Source: Halobaculum gomorrense
GTDB lineage: Archaea; Halobacteriota; Halobacteria; Halobacteriales; Haloferacaceae
Length of the DNA: 64,000 bases
NCBI RefSeq assembly: GCF_900129775.1
Contig: NZ_FQWV01000002.1
Location: 372,001-436,000, forward strand
Reading direction: 5' to 3'
Position numbers and translations under genes: made by a program. Below are positions 49,099 through 57,758 of this stretch, piece after piece. Numbering within the stretch: the stretch's first letter is position 1; each line of letters starts with the position of its first letter. The notes beneath the pieces were generated by a model, which saw nothing but the letters and a program-made list of their open reading frames with translations, did not search any database and was not told the DNA's origin.

Positions 49099-51273
49099 AT
49101 GACGGAACTACCGCTTTCCGCCTTCTACGACCTGACGCAGGTCGGCGAGGTCGCGGTCTCGCCGGTGGGCGACCGGGTCGCGTTCACCGCCACCGAGTAC
49201 GACGCCGACGCCGACGAGCCGATCGGCTCGCTGTTCGTCGCGCCGGCCGACGGCGGCCGCGAGCCCCACCGACTCACCCGCGTGTCGGGCGCCTCCGCGC
49301 CCGCGTGGTCGCCGGACGGCGACAGGTTGGCGTTTCTCGCCGCCCGGGACGAGGACGCAGAGCGCCGTGTCGGCCGCGACGAGGGTGACCGCGAGGACGG
49401 CGACGACGAAGCGAACGCCGAGGACGCCCCCGCGGCCGACGGCGACGGGGACGAGGAGCCCACCCAGCAGGTGTGGGCGTTCGACCTCGCGCTCGGCGGC
49501 GACGCGACCCAGGTCACCGACTTCGAGGAGGGCGCCAGGGAGTTCGACTGGGGCCCCGACGGGCAGCGCCTCGTCGTCGCCGCGCGCGACCCGACCGAGG
49601 CCGAGCAGGCCTACCTCGACGGCCGGAAGGAGGGCGAACCGGTCGAGACCGAGCGTCTACAGCACAAGCTCGACGGCGTCGGCTACACCGACACCGTCCG
49701 GACGTACCTCCACGTCGTCGACGCGGACACCGGCGAAGCCGAGCGCCTCGACGACGCCAACGGCGGCGGCGCCTATCAGGACCTCTCGGGAATGGAGCCC
49801 GCCTGGGGCGCGAGCGATCGGATCGCGTTCACCTCCTGTCGCGAGGACGACCCCGACGACACGCTCGTGCGCGACGTGTTCACCGTCGCGCCCGACGGCA
49901 CGGGCCTGCGGAAGCTGACGGACTCGGACCTGTCCGCGAGCGCGCCCGCGTGGTCGCCCGACGGCGAGCGCCTCGCGTTCCTCGGCGGCGACCCCGAGAA
50001 CTGGTGCATCCCGACGCAGGTGTACCTCTACGAGGACGGCGAGTACGCGTCGCTGACCGCCGACCTGGATCGAACGGTCGCCCGCGGCGGCGCGCCCGTC
50101 TGGGCCGACGAGGCGACCCTGTACTGCCTGTTCGCCGACGAGGCAAGGACTCGGCTGATGCGCGTCGCCGCCGGCGGCGACGCGGTCGAGACGGCCGCGG
50201 CAGCCGACGGGGACGGCGACGGTGCGAACGCCACCGAGCGCGTCTTCGAGGCGCAGGGGACGGACCGCGCGATGGCCGGGTTCGACCTCTCGGCGGACGG
50301 TGAGCGCGCCGGGTTCGTGTTCTCGCACCCGAGCGACGGGCGGGACGTGTACAGCGTCGATACGACTGACCTCGACGCCGACGAGGCGGTCGAGGCGGCG
50401 TCGCTGACGCGGCTCTCCGAGGTCAACACCGACCTCACCGAGGAGTACGCGATGCCCGAGTCGAAGCGCATCGAGTGGGAGAGCGACGGCGAGACGATCT
50501 CGGGGATCGTGTACCACGACCCCGGCGTGGACCTGTTCGACGGCGACCACCCGCTCGTCGTCGCCATCCACGGCGGCCCGATCAGCTACGACGAGCCCGT
50601 GTTCAGCTTCGACCACGCGGCCCTCACCAGTCGCGGCTACGTCGTCCTCCGGCCGAACTACCGCGGCGGCTCCTCGTACGGCCGCGAGTTCGCCGAGGCG
50701 CTGCGCGGCCAGTGGGGAACCCACGAGGTGACCGACATCGCCAGCGGCGTCGCGGACGTGGTCGAGCGCGGCTGGGTCGACGACGAGCGCGTGTTCGGCT
50801 ACGGCTTCTCCTACGGCGGCATCGCACAGGGGTTCCTCGTCACCCAGAAGCCGGACCTCTTCACCGCCGCCGCGCCCGAGCACGGCATCTACGACCTCCG
50901 ATCGGCGTACGGCACCGACGACTCCCACATCTGGATGGAGAACGAGTACGGCCTCCCGTGGGAGAACCCCGAGGTGATCGACGCCTCGTCGTCGATCACG
51001 GACATCGGCGGCGTGGAGACCCCGCTGCTTGTCACCGCCGGCGCCGAGGACTGGCGCTGCCCCCCCAGCCAGAGCGAACAGCTGTACGTCGCCGCGAAGA
51101 AGCAGGGCGTCGAGGCGCGCTTGGTCCTCTACGAAGACGAGCACCACAACATCGGCACGCCCGACCGGGCGATCCACCGGCTGGAGGAGCTGACCGCGTG
51201 GTACGCCCGCCACGACCCCGCAGTCGACGACCCCGCAGTCGACGACCCGCACGGGCGTGAGGACGCGGAGTAG
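49099..51273 (+). CDS. S9 family (acylaminoacyl/prolyl oligopeptidase-like) peptidase
   Basis: A 724-aa peptidase. The N-terminal two-thirds is a TolB/WD-like beta-propeller with repeated APAWSPDGERLAFL units. The C-terminal alpha/beta hydrolase has HGGPISYDEPVFSFDHAALT, RPNYRGGSSYGREFAEALRG, the nucleophile Ser in GYGFSYGGI (about residue 571), an Asp after LVTAGAEDWRCPPSQSEQLY and His in YEDEHHNIGTPDR. It trims short or N-acylated peptides in the cytoplasm. A long acidic insert (about residues 85-120) interrupts the propeller. The C-terminus has a tandem DPAVDDPAVDDP duplication. Confidence 0.92.
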   Translation: MTELPLSAFYDLTQVGEVAVSPVGDRVAFTATEYDADADEPIGSLFVAPADGGREPHRLTRVSGASAPAWSPDGDRLAFLAARDEDAERRVGRDEGDREDGDDEANAEDAPAADGDGDEEPTQQVWAFDLALGGDATQVTDFEEGAREFDWGPDGQRLVVAARDPTEAEQAYLDGRKEGEPVETERLQHKLDGVGYTDTVRTYLHVVDADTGEAERLDDANGGGAYQDLSGMEPAWGASDRIAFTSCREDDPDDTLVRDVFTVAPDGTGLRKLTDSDLSASAPAWSPDGERLAFLGGDPENWCIPTQVYLYEDGEYASLTADLDRTVARGGAPVWADEATLYCLFADEARTRLMRVAAGGDAVETAAAADGDGDGANATERVFEAQGTDRAMAGFDLSADGERAGFVFSHPSDGRDVYSVDTTDLDADEAVEAASLTRLSEVNTDLTEEYAMPESKRIEWESDGETISGIVYHDPGVDLFDGDHPLVVAIHGGPISYDEPVFSFDHAALTSRGYVVLRPNYRGGSSYGREFAEALRGQWGTHEVTDIASGVADVVERGWVDDERVFGYGFSYGGIAQGFLVTQKPDLFTAAAPEHGIYDLRSAYGTDDSHIWMENEYGLPWENPEVIDASSSITDIGGVETPLLVTAGAEDWRCPPSQSEQLYVAAKKQGVEARLVLYEDEHHNIGTPDRAIHRLEELTAWYARHDPAVDDPAVDDPHGREDAE

Positions 51274-51327
51274 TCGCGGTCCCGCAGTCGGACAACTCCT
51301 TTCCCCGTCGACGCGGATCGAACGCAC

Positions 51328-51831
51328 ATGGAGTTCGAGGTGATCCGCGGCGACATCGCCGACCAGTCCGCCGACGCGCTGGTGAGCGCCGCCGGCACGA
51401 GCCTTCGCATGGGTAGCGGCGTCGCCGGCGCGCTCCGCCGCACGGGGGGCGAGGAGCTGAACCGGGCCGCGATGGCGAAGGGACCAGTCGACCTGGGCGC
51501 CATCGCGGTCACGGACGCGTTCGCGCTCGACGCCGACCACGTGATCCACGCCGCCGCCATGCCCCACTACGGCGACGGTAAGGCGACCGCGGAGAGCATC
51601 CGCGACGCCACGCGAAACGCGCTCGCGGCCGCCGACGAGCGCGGCTGCGCGTCGCTGGTGATCCCGGCGCTCGGCTGCGGCGTCGCCGGGTTCGATCTCC
51701 GCGACGGGGCCGAGGTCATCGGCGAGGAGATCCGCGCGTTCGAGCCCGAGTCGCTCCGAGACGTGCGGTTCATCGCCTACTCTGAGTCCGAGTACGAGGC
51801 GGTCTGCGAGACGGTCGACGCCGACGGCTGA
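51328..51831 (+). CDS. Macrodomain (Appr-1''-p processing-like) protein
   Basis: A 167-aa macrodomain: FEVIRGDIADQSADALVSAA, the Gly-rich loop SLRMGSGVAGALRRTGG, VIHAAAMPHYGDGKA and LVIPALGCGVAGFDL. It binds ADP-ribose or related metabolites and may hydrolyse ADP-ribose derivatives. The usual Asn of the catalytic NAANxxL is replaced (SAAGTSL), so catalysis is less certain than binding. Located 54 bases after the S9 peptidase on the same strand. Confidence 0.9.
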   Translation: MEFEVIRGDIADQSADALVSAAGTSLRMGSGVAGALRRTGGEELNRAAMAKGPVDLGAIAVTDAFALDADHVIHAAAMPHYGDGKATAESIRDATRNALAAADERGCASLVIPALGCGVAGFDLRDGAEVIGEEIRAFEPESLRDVRFIAYSESEYEAVCETVDADG

Positions 51832-51946
51832 GGCCGTCGCCCTCGGGTCGCGTCGCCGCGGCGAGGGCTCCCCCCGGTGTCGACCCCACCGCGCCGGTCG
51901 CGACCGCCCCCGGTACCGATTTGTTCGCGGCGACCATCCCGTCGGC

Positions 51947-52156
51947 GTGAACGTTCCACGCGACGCGTCCGAGCCGTGTCCGACGTGCGGGACCGAGTAC
52001 GACTCCGTCTCGCTGCACGACGCGGGTCTCATGGTGAACCTCCTCGACAACGAGCGCTACCGTCGGGTCTGCTTCGACCCGGTCGCGGGCGACGACGGCG
52101 AGCCGCTGGTGGCGTTCTATCACCACACCCACGAGCAGGTCGACGCCGGCGGGTGA
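51947..52156 (+). CDS. Small protein with CPTCG zinc-finger half-site
   Basis: A 69-aa protein with CPTCG near residue 11 and a lone Cys later (RRVCFDPVAG), plus a His-rich end (AFYHHTHEQVDAGG). It resembles haloarchaeal small zinc-finger proteins but has only one canonical knuckle, so the metal site would be completed by His. GTG start with a TTTGTTC element about 27 bases upstream. Function unknown. Confidence 0.65.
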   Translation: MNVPRDASEPCPTCGTEYDSVSLHDAGLMVNLLDNERYRRVCFDPVAGDDGEPLVAFYHHTHEQVDAGG

Positions 52157-52159
52157 CAA

Positions 52160-52228
52160 TCGCGGCGCGAGCGGCTCGCTCGCGCCCCGTTCCCCGTTCG
52201 CATCGAGGCACTCACTGCGTTCGTGCCT
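52160..52228. terminator. Two G+C-rich hairpins after the small zinc-finger gene
   Basis: GGCGCGAGC-type stem (around 52164-52184) and CGAGGCAC-TCACTGCGTTC-GTGCCTCG (about 52204-52230). They may act as terminators or may just be hairpin-rich repeat debris. No T-tract follows directly. Confidence 0.35.
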
Positions 52229-52236
52229 CGCCCCGC

Positions 52237-52321
52237 TCAGGCCCACGGCCGCTCCTTCGGAACCCCCTGAACGGACTCGCTCGCATTCGCTCGCTCAGGC
52301 CCAGGGACGTTCCTCCTCCGA
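52237..52321 (-). repeat. Two extra degenerate copies of the 3' end of the downstream hydrolase gene
   Basis: On the minus strand, codons for ERPWA-stop occur three times: the true gene end (stop 52355-52357) and two copies beyond it with stops at 52295-52297 and 52237-52239. Spacing is 60 and 58 bases. Each copy is preceded by Glu/Lys-rich codons, as in the gene. This points to tandem duplication or repeated recombination at the gene end. Confidence 0.7.
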
Positions 52322-52354
52322 GCGCCCGTGAGGGACGCGGCGCACGGGGCGCCG

Positions 52355-53485
52355 CTATGCCCACGGCCGCTCGGAGAACTCCCCGCTGTCGACCTCCCGC
52401 TGGATCTCCGCGGCGGTCCCCTCGTCCACGCTCACGAGGTGACACAGGGGGTGCCCCGGCGCGGCCACGGGGTTCTGAAGCGCTCCCACGACCACTCCCG
52501 TGAACGGCGCGCGAACGGTCCGCTCGCGCGTCTTGAAGTGGTCTGTGATCGTGCAGATCGAGTCGCCCTCGCGCACCAGCGGCGCGTCGTACTCCATCTC
52601 GACGAGGCCGCCGGTGTCGGCGCGGAGCCACGTCTTGTCCCGCGCGGCGTCGACGACGCGTCGCCAGCCGGGGTAGATCACCGGCTTTCCGGGCAACACG
52701 TCGTGCTCCGCGAGGACACTCTCGACGCCGTCCAACCCCCGCTCGATCAGCTCGGGCTGGAAGCGATGAGCGCGTCCCATCTCGATCGTGATCGTCGGTA
52801 TCCCCGCGTTCGTGGCGACGCTCCGGAGGCTCCCGCCGTCGGCCTCCCCCGAGAGCACCACGTTGCTGCCGAACGCCCACGCCAGCCGCGCCACTGCGGG
52901 GTTCGTCATGTCCGCGCGGACGTGGTACATCGTCGTTCGCCCGCGCGTCGAGGTGTGAAAGTCGAGGGCCAGATCGCACTGCCGGACGAACGTCTCGTAG
53001 ATGGCGTTGGCCATGCGCTCGGCCGTGTTCGAGCGCGGCTTCCCCGGGAACGACCGATTGAGGTCCTGATCGTAGATCGGGAGGTAGCGCTGCTGGGCGA
53101 GGTAGCCGGGGACGTTGCACACGTGGATGCACACGAGCGTGCCGTGGATCTCCGCGGGATCGTAGCCGGCGGCGACCTCCTGAAGCACCTTCACGCCGTT
53201 GAGTTCGTCGCCGTGGATCGCCGCCGTCAGGAGGACGGTCGGCCCGTCGTGCTCGCCGTTGATCACGGTGACGGGAACCTCCACGGGGTCGCCGAGATAC
53301 GTCTCGCCCACCTCGTGGCGGAAGTGGCGAACCTCTCCGGGGTCGACCTCCACCTCGTACCGGAACGGCTCTGGTTCGCCTCTCACACTCCTCTCGACTC
53401 CGCTTCCGCTATCGCTTCCGCTGTCGTTCCCGGCATCGATCACGCGTCCGTTCACGCCCGTGTCGTCGCCATCGGGGCCGTTCAT
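52355..53485 (-). CDS. Succinylglutamate desuccinylase/aspartoacylase family hydrolase
   Basis: A 376-aa zinc-dependent deacylase. Zn ligands are expected in AIHGDELNG (His and Glu) and in CDLALDFHTST (His); the substrate-binding LNRSFPGKPRS lies between. The C-terminal 90 residues have a biotinyl/lipoyl-like barrel (TGGLVEMEYDAPLVREGDSI to APFTGVVVGALQNPVAAPG). The N-terminal 40 residues are acidic and variable. It removes acyl groups from amino acids or modified glutamates; the exact substrate is unknown. Divergent from the carbonic anhydrase gene. Confidence 0.9.
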   Translation of the reverse strand: MNGPDGDDTGVNGRVIDAGNDSGSDSGSGVERSVRGEPEPFRYEVEVDPGEVRHFRHEVGETYLGDPVEVPVTVINGEHDGPTVLLTAAIHGDELNGVKVLQEVAAGYDPAEIHGTLVCIHVCNVPGYLAQQRYLPIYDQDLNRSFPGKPRSNTAERMANAIYETFVRQCDLALDFHTSTRGRTTMYHVRADMTNPAVARLAWAFGSNVVLSGEADGGSLRSVATNAGIPTITIEMGRAHRFQPELIERGLDGVESVLAEHDVLPGKPVIYPGWRRVVDAARDKTWLRADTGGLVEMEYDAPLVREGDSICTITDHFKTRERTVRAPFTGVVVGALQNPVAAPGHPLCHLVSVDEGTAAEIQREVDSGEFSERPWA

Positions 53486-53616
53486 ACCGCGACGGTGGGA
53501 CGGGCGACAGGATGAACTTCCCGGAGGAATCGGCAAGCATTGTGACGTGATCGGATCGTCGGAGGGACTCTCGGTGGGCGAAACCGACCCTTCGGTCCGG
53601 TCCCTGTTTCTGATCG

Positions 53617-54243
53617 ATGTCCGACACCAGCGACCACGACCACAAGTACAGCCACATTCACGAGCGCGTCGACGAGTCGATCGACGCCCGGGACGACTGG
53701 GCGCGACGGCGACGCAAGGGGATCCCCACCGACGAGAACCTCCTCGTCGTCGCCTGCATGGACGAGCGCATCCCCGTCGAAGACGCGCTTGGCCTCGAAC
53801 TGGGCGACGCCCAGATCTACCGAAACGCCGGTGGGAAGGTAACCGACGACGTGATCCGATCGGCCGCGCTGACGACCAACTTTTTCGAGACCGACGAGAT
53901 CGTCGTCGTGAACCACACCGACTGCGGCATGATGTCCGCGAGCGACGACGACGTCGCCGCGGGCCTCAAAGTACAGGCCGAAGCTGCGGGCGTCGACCTC
54001 GACGAGGTCGATCTGGACCCCGCGCTCCCGGCTCTCGACATCGGCGATGCGAGCGTCGAGGAGTGGGTCCGGATGACCGACGATATCGACGAGACCTGCG
54101 CCGCGCAGGTCGAGTTCCTGGAGAACCACGAGTTGATCCCCGACGACGTGACCGTCTCGGGCTACGTGTACGAGGTCGAGTCCGGCGAGCTCCGCCGCCC
54201 GGGCGAGCGCGTCGCCGAGGAGATCAGCGAGCGGCGCGTCTGA
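53617..54243 (+). CDS. Beta-class carbonic anhydrase
   Basis: Interconverts CO2 and bicarbonate in the cytoplasm. The 208-aa protein has the Zn-site sequences LLVVACMDERIPVEDALG (Cys and the Asp-Arg dyad) and VVVNHTDCGMMSASDDD (His and Cys), with YRNAGGKVTDDVIRS between them. This is the compact clade of beta carbonic anhydrases found in archaea and Gram-positive bacteria. The His/Asp-rich N-terminal end (MSDTSDHDHKYSHIHERV) could bind extra metal. Confidence 0.92.
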   Translation: MSDTSDHDHKYSHIHERVDESIDARDDWARRRRKGIPTDENLLVVACMDERIPVEDALGLELGDAQIYRNAGGKVTDDVIRSAALTTNFFETDEIVVVNHTDCGMMSASDDDVAAGLKVQAEAAGVDLDEVDLDPALPALDIGDASVEEWVRMTDDIDETCAAQVEFLENHELIPDDVTVSGYVYEVESGELRRPGERVAEEISERRV

Positions 54244-54331
54244 GGCGACGGCGCCGCCCGCGCGACGGGGACCGCGATCGTCGTCCGCGCCGGCGACGGT
54301 CCCCCTGACGGGATCTCCCGGCCGAGCGTTC

Positions 54332-55666
54332 ATGCCCCCGGAGCGCCAGCGTTCGTCCGTGCCGGTGCTCACCGACTCGCTGGAGATTGGAGGTGTCACG
54401 CTCCCGAACCGGCTCTACCGCGCGCCGCTGCTCGAACACGCGGGCAACGGACCCGACGCGGTCGACACACTGATCGACGAACTGGAGCCGGCGGCCGTCG
54501 CTGGGGCGGGCCTCGTCTGTCAGGGCGCCACCATCGTCCGCGCGGAGGGCGGCTGTGCCGCCCCGGGGATGACGCGCGTGCACGACCCGGAGTTCGTCGC
54601 CCAGCTCGCTCGCCTCACGGGTGCGATCCACGACCACGGCGGCCGGATCGCGATCCAGCTGGAGCACGGCGGGCTCCGATCGATGGAGACCTGGCACCGC
54701 GGCTTCCGCGAGCGGAACCCGGACCTCGAACAGCTCGCCGTCTCCCGGTCGCCCCGCCCGCTCCGTCTCCTCGACCGCCTCGGCTTTCTGGAGTACGACC
54801 CGCACGTCCTCACGACCGCCGAGTGTCGGGAACTGGCCGCCGACTTCGGCCGCTCGGCGGCCGCCGCCGTCGACGCCGGCTACGACTTAGTCCACCTCGC
54901 GGGCGCCAACATGGGCATCCTCCACCAGTTCGCCTCGCCCTTTTATAACCGTCGCGACGACGAGTTCGGCGATCACGCCCGCTTCTTCGAGGCCGTGCTC
55001 GCGGAGATCCGCGACCGCGCCGGCGACGTGCCGGTGCTGACGAAGGTGCCCGCCGAGACCGAGGCGCCGCCGGGGGTCGCCCCGACGCTGTCGGCCGCCG
55101 AGTGCGTGCGTCTGTGCCAGCGCCTTGACGCGATGGGGTACGACGCGCTCGTCCCCGTGAACGGCTCGGCGTTCTGGGACATGAGCGTGATCCGTGGCGC
55201 GTTCCCCGGGCGGTCGTGGCGCGACGAGCGCTTCCGAGAGGGGTACGTCGACGCGTTCGGGTCGCGCCCGCGGGCGACGCTCGTCGCCGCCGCGAACTGG
55301 GTCGAGTCGTTCGTGTACTCGCGCGAGCCGGCGTGGAACGCCGGCCTCTGCCGACGGGTCCGCGACCGCATCGACGCGCCCGTGCTCTGTGTTGGCGGAA
55401 TCCGCGACCGGTCGACCGTCGATCGCCTGCTCGGTGATGCCGCCGACGCCGTGGGGATGGCCCGTCCGTTCTACGCCGAGCCCGAACTCCCGGCCCGATT
55501 GCTGCGTGAGGACGCGGCGGCGGACGGCGTCGCGGCAGTCTGCGAGGACTGCAACAACTGCGTCGTCCCGCAGGCGACCGGCGAGCCGGGTGTCTGCCGG
55601 ACGCCGGCCGTACTGGAGCGGGCGGGCGAACTCCGGAAGGACGGCGCCTACGACCGGGACCCGTAG
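54332..55666 (+). CDS. Old-yellow-enzyme family NADH:flavin oxidoreductase
   Basis: A 444-aa FMN-dependent ene-reductase-like TIM barrel: LEIGGVTLPNRLYRAPLLEH, IAIQLEHGGLRS, DAGYDLVHLAGANMGILHQF and SPFYNRRDDEFG, then VLCVGGIRDRSTVDRLLG. The C-terminal CEDCNNC, with a later Cys in GVCRTP, resembles the [4Fe-4S] ligands of 2,4-dienoyl-CoA reductases. However, the separate FAD/NADH domain is missing, so it is a short form. It reduces an activated C=C bond of unknown identity. It converges tightly on hel308 (22 bases). Confidence 0.88.
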   Translation: MPPERQRSSVPVLTDSLEIGGVTLPNRLYRAPLLEHAGNGPDAVDTLIDELEPAAVAGAGLVCQGATIVRAEGGCAAPGMTRVHDPEFVAQLARLTGAIHDHGGRIAIQLEHGGLRSMETWHRGFRERNPDLEQLAVSRSPRPLRLLDRLGFLEYDPHVLTTAECRELAADFGRSAAAAVDAGYDLVHLAGANMGILHQFASPFYNRRDDEFGDHARFFEAVLAEIRDRAGDVPVLTKVPAETEAPPGVAPTLSAAECVRLCQRLDAMGYDALVPVNGSAFWDMSVIRGAFPGRSWRDERFREGYVDAFGSRPRATLVAAANWVESFVYSREPAWNAGLCRRVRDRIDAPVLCVGGIRDRSTVDRLLGDAADAVGMARPFYAEPELPARLLREDAAADGVAAVCEDCNNCVVPQATGEPGVCRTPAVLERAGELRKDGAYDRDP

Positions 55667-55688
55667 CGGCGGTTGCGGGCGGCGCCGA

Positions 55689-57686
55689 TCAGAGCTTCGC
55701 TCGCGCCGACGAGAGCGTCGGCATCGACACCCCGACCACGTCGGCGAGCGCCTCGGCCGCGCCGAGCAGCCACTCCGCGCGCTCGATGCGCGACTCCAGG
55801 TCGCCGGGGCCGATGCGGTACGCCGCCACCAGCTCTTCGACGCTCGCGCCGTCGACCCACTCCGAGAGGATGCGGGCGGTCTTCACCGACTCCAGCCAGC
55901 CCTCGAAGTCCTCGGCGTCTGTCATCCCCGTCGTCAGCTCCGCCGAGTGCGCGCGCGCGAACTGGTAGATTTCGGCCCGCTCGGCGTTGCCGAGGTAGGT
56001 GTCGACCATGTCCGGGGTGTCGCAGATCACCTCGAAGGCGGTGAGTTCGGTCACGTCCGCGTCGTTCATTCCCGCGACCGCCTCCAGTCGCTCGACGATG
56101 CGGACGCCGGTCTCGGGGGTGACGTACTGTCGGGACACCTGCGCGCCGAGGTCGGTCGCCTCGATGCCGCTGCCGGTGTCTCCGGTGCCCCCGTTGCCGC
56201 CGGCGCTCCCCTTCGCCTTTCCTTCCCCCGCCTCCAGCATCCCGTCGTCGATGAGGCTCGCGATCGCGTCGCCGACGGCGCCGCCGAGGTCGGGGTTCGC
56301 CGTTCTGGAGGCGTAGAAGGTGCCCGAGAGCGCGTCGAGCACCGCCGCCTGCGACCCGGCGAACCCCGTCGCCACGAGCGCGAGGGTGTGCGTCCGGAGC
56401 GCCGCACGGTCCCTGAGCTTCGACTCGACCCGCTCGGGATCGGCGGTGACGTACCGGTTCCACAGCGCCTCGCGGCCGTCCTCGTCGTCGGCGACCAGCA
56501 CGGCCTCGCCGTACGGGTCGAGGTGGGGACGGCCGGCGCGGCCGCACATCTGGTGGACCTCCAGCACCGGGAGCCACTCGGTCCCCTCGCCGGTGTAGCG
56601 CTGCTGGTCCCGCACGACCACCCGTCGGGCAGGGACGTTGACGCCGGCGGCGAGGGTGGGCGTCGCGCAGATGACCGCCAGCCGGCGCTCTCGGAACGCT
56701 CGCTCGACGAGCGCGCGCTGGTCCGAGGAGAGACCGGCGTGGTGGAACGCGACGCCCCGATCGGCCGCCTCGGCGAGTCGCGACCCCGTCTCGGTGCCGC
56801 CGGCTTCGCGCAGTTCCTCGGCGACGGATGCGGCGTCCGACGTGCTGTCGGCGGTATCGACTGCGTCCGCGAGGCGCTCGTCGCGCAGCCGCTCGGCCAG
56901 TGCCTCGGCCTCTCGGCGCGAGGAGACGAACGCGAGCGCCTGCCCGCCGTCCTCGACGGCACCGCGGACGAGCGCGGCCGTCACCTCGGTGTCGGCGTCG
57001 GTCGACGGGTCGTCGGCGTCGACCGGCACCGACAGGGTCGTGCCGTCGTCGAACTCGACGGCGTCGGCCGCGTGGACGCCGACCCGGAGGTCGACCGGCC
57101 GCCACGTCGACTCCACCAGCTCGGCGTCGAGCCAGTCGGCGATGTCCTCGGGGTTGTCGACGGTCGCCGACAGCGCGACGATCTGCACCGCCGGCGTGCG
57201 ACGACGGAGAGTCGCGAGCGTCACCTCCAGCGTCGGCCCGCGGCCGGCCGCCCCGAGCAGGTGGACCTCGTCGACGACGACGCACGCGAGGTCGTCGACC
57301 CACCCGGCGCCGTTGCGGATGGCCGAGTCGACCTTCTCGCTGGTGGCGACGACGATATCGTTGCCCGCAAGCTCGCTCGCGGCGGAGTCGTAATCCCCCG
57401 TCGAGATGCCGGCGTCGACACCGGGGAGGCGATCGAACTCCTCGAACTTCTCGCGGGCGAGCGCGCGCAGCGGGCAGACGTACAGGCCCGGCCCGTCGGC
57501 CGTCAGCAGGGCCAGCTCGGCGACGAACGTCTTGCCCGAGGCGGTCGGCACCGCGGCGACGACGTTGTCGCCGTCGCAGACGCCGGCCTCGACTGCCGCG
57601 GCCTGCGGGGGGTACAGCTCCTCGATCCCCTCCCGCTCGAAGTGCTCGACGTGCTCGGGAGCCAGCGGGAGGTCGGCGACGCGCAT
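55689..57686 (-). CDS. hel308: Ski2-like DNA helicase of the Hel308 type
   Basis: ATP-dependent 3'-5' helicase of superfamily 2 used at stalled forks and in recombination. The 665-aa protein has the N-terminal Q-motif region (MRVADLPLAPEHVEHFEREG, YPPQ), Walker A PTASGKT at 47-53, DEVH at 139-142, SATVDNPEDI, FHHAGLSSDQRALVE, and motif VI QMCGRAGRP. A winged-helix and ratchet-like region follows. The usual C-terminal helix-hairpin-helix 'brake' domain seems shortened, ending MPTLSSARAKL. A low-complexity Gly-rich insert lies near residue 495. TATA-like box at 57714-57721. Confidence 0.88.
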   Translation of the reverse strand: MRVADLPLAPEHVEHFEREGIEELYPPQAAAVEAGVCDGDNVVAAVPTASGKTFVAELALLTADGPGLYVCPLRALAREKFEEFDRLPGVDAGISTGDYDSAASELAGNDIVVATSEKVDSAIRNGAGWVDDLACVVVDEVHLLGAAGRGPTLEVTLATLRRRTPAVQIVALSATVDNPEDIADWLDAELVESTWRPVDLRVGVHAADAVEFDDGTTLSVPVDADDPSTDADTEVTAALVRGAVEDGGQALAFVSSRREAEALAERLRDERLADAVDTADSTSDAASVAEELREAGGTETGSRLAEAADRGVAFHHAGLSSDQRALVERAFRERRLAVICATPTLAAGVNVPARRVVVRDQQRYTGEGTEWLPVLEVHQMCGRAGRPHLDPYGEAVLVADDEDGREALWNRYVTADPERVESKLRDRAALRTHTLALVATGFAGSQAAVLDALSGTFYASRTANPDLGGAVGDAIASLIDDGMLEAGEGKAKGSAGGNGGTGDTGSGIEATDLGAQVSRQYVTPETGVRIVERLEAVAGMNDADVTELTAFEVICDTPDMVDTYLGNAERAEIYQFARAHSAELTTGMTDAEDFEGWLESVKTARILSEWVDGASVEELVAAYRIGPGDLESRIERAEWLLGAAEALADVVGVSMPTLSSARAKL

Positions 57687-57713
57687 TCGATGCCGATGCT
57701 GGGTCCCTCTCGG

Positions 57714-57721
57714 GTATAAAC
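57714..57721 (-). promoter_or_regulatory. TATA-like box of hel308
   Basis: Coding-strand GTTTATAC about 28 bases before the ATG at 57686; probably leaderless. Confidence 0.55.
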
Positions 57722-57758
57722 CTCCGTCTCGGAGCGACGGCTGCCGGCCGTCGTCTCC

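Noticed and set aside
49099-51831. S9 peptidase plus macrodomain as a dedicated defence module
   Set aside because: Both families are common housekeeping-type genes in haloarchaea with normal base composition; only adjacency supports the idea.
49657-52050. 797-codon minus-strand frame across the S9 peptidase and macrodomain genes
   Set aside because: Covers two well supported genes on the other strand and shows only repetitive Val/Arg/Asp composition.
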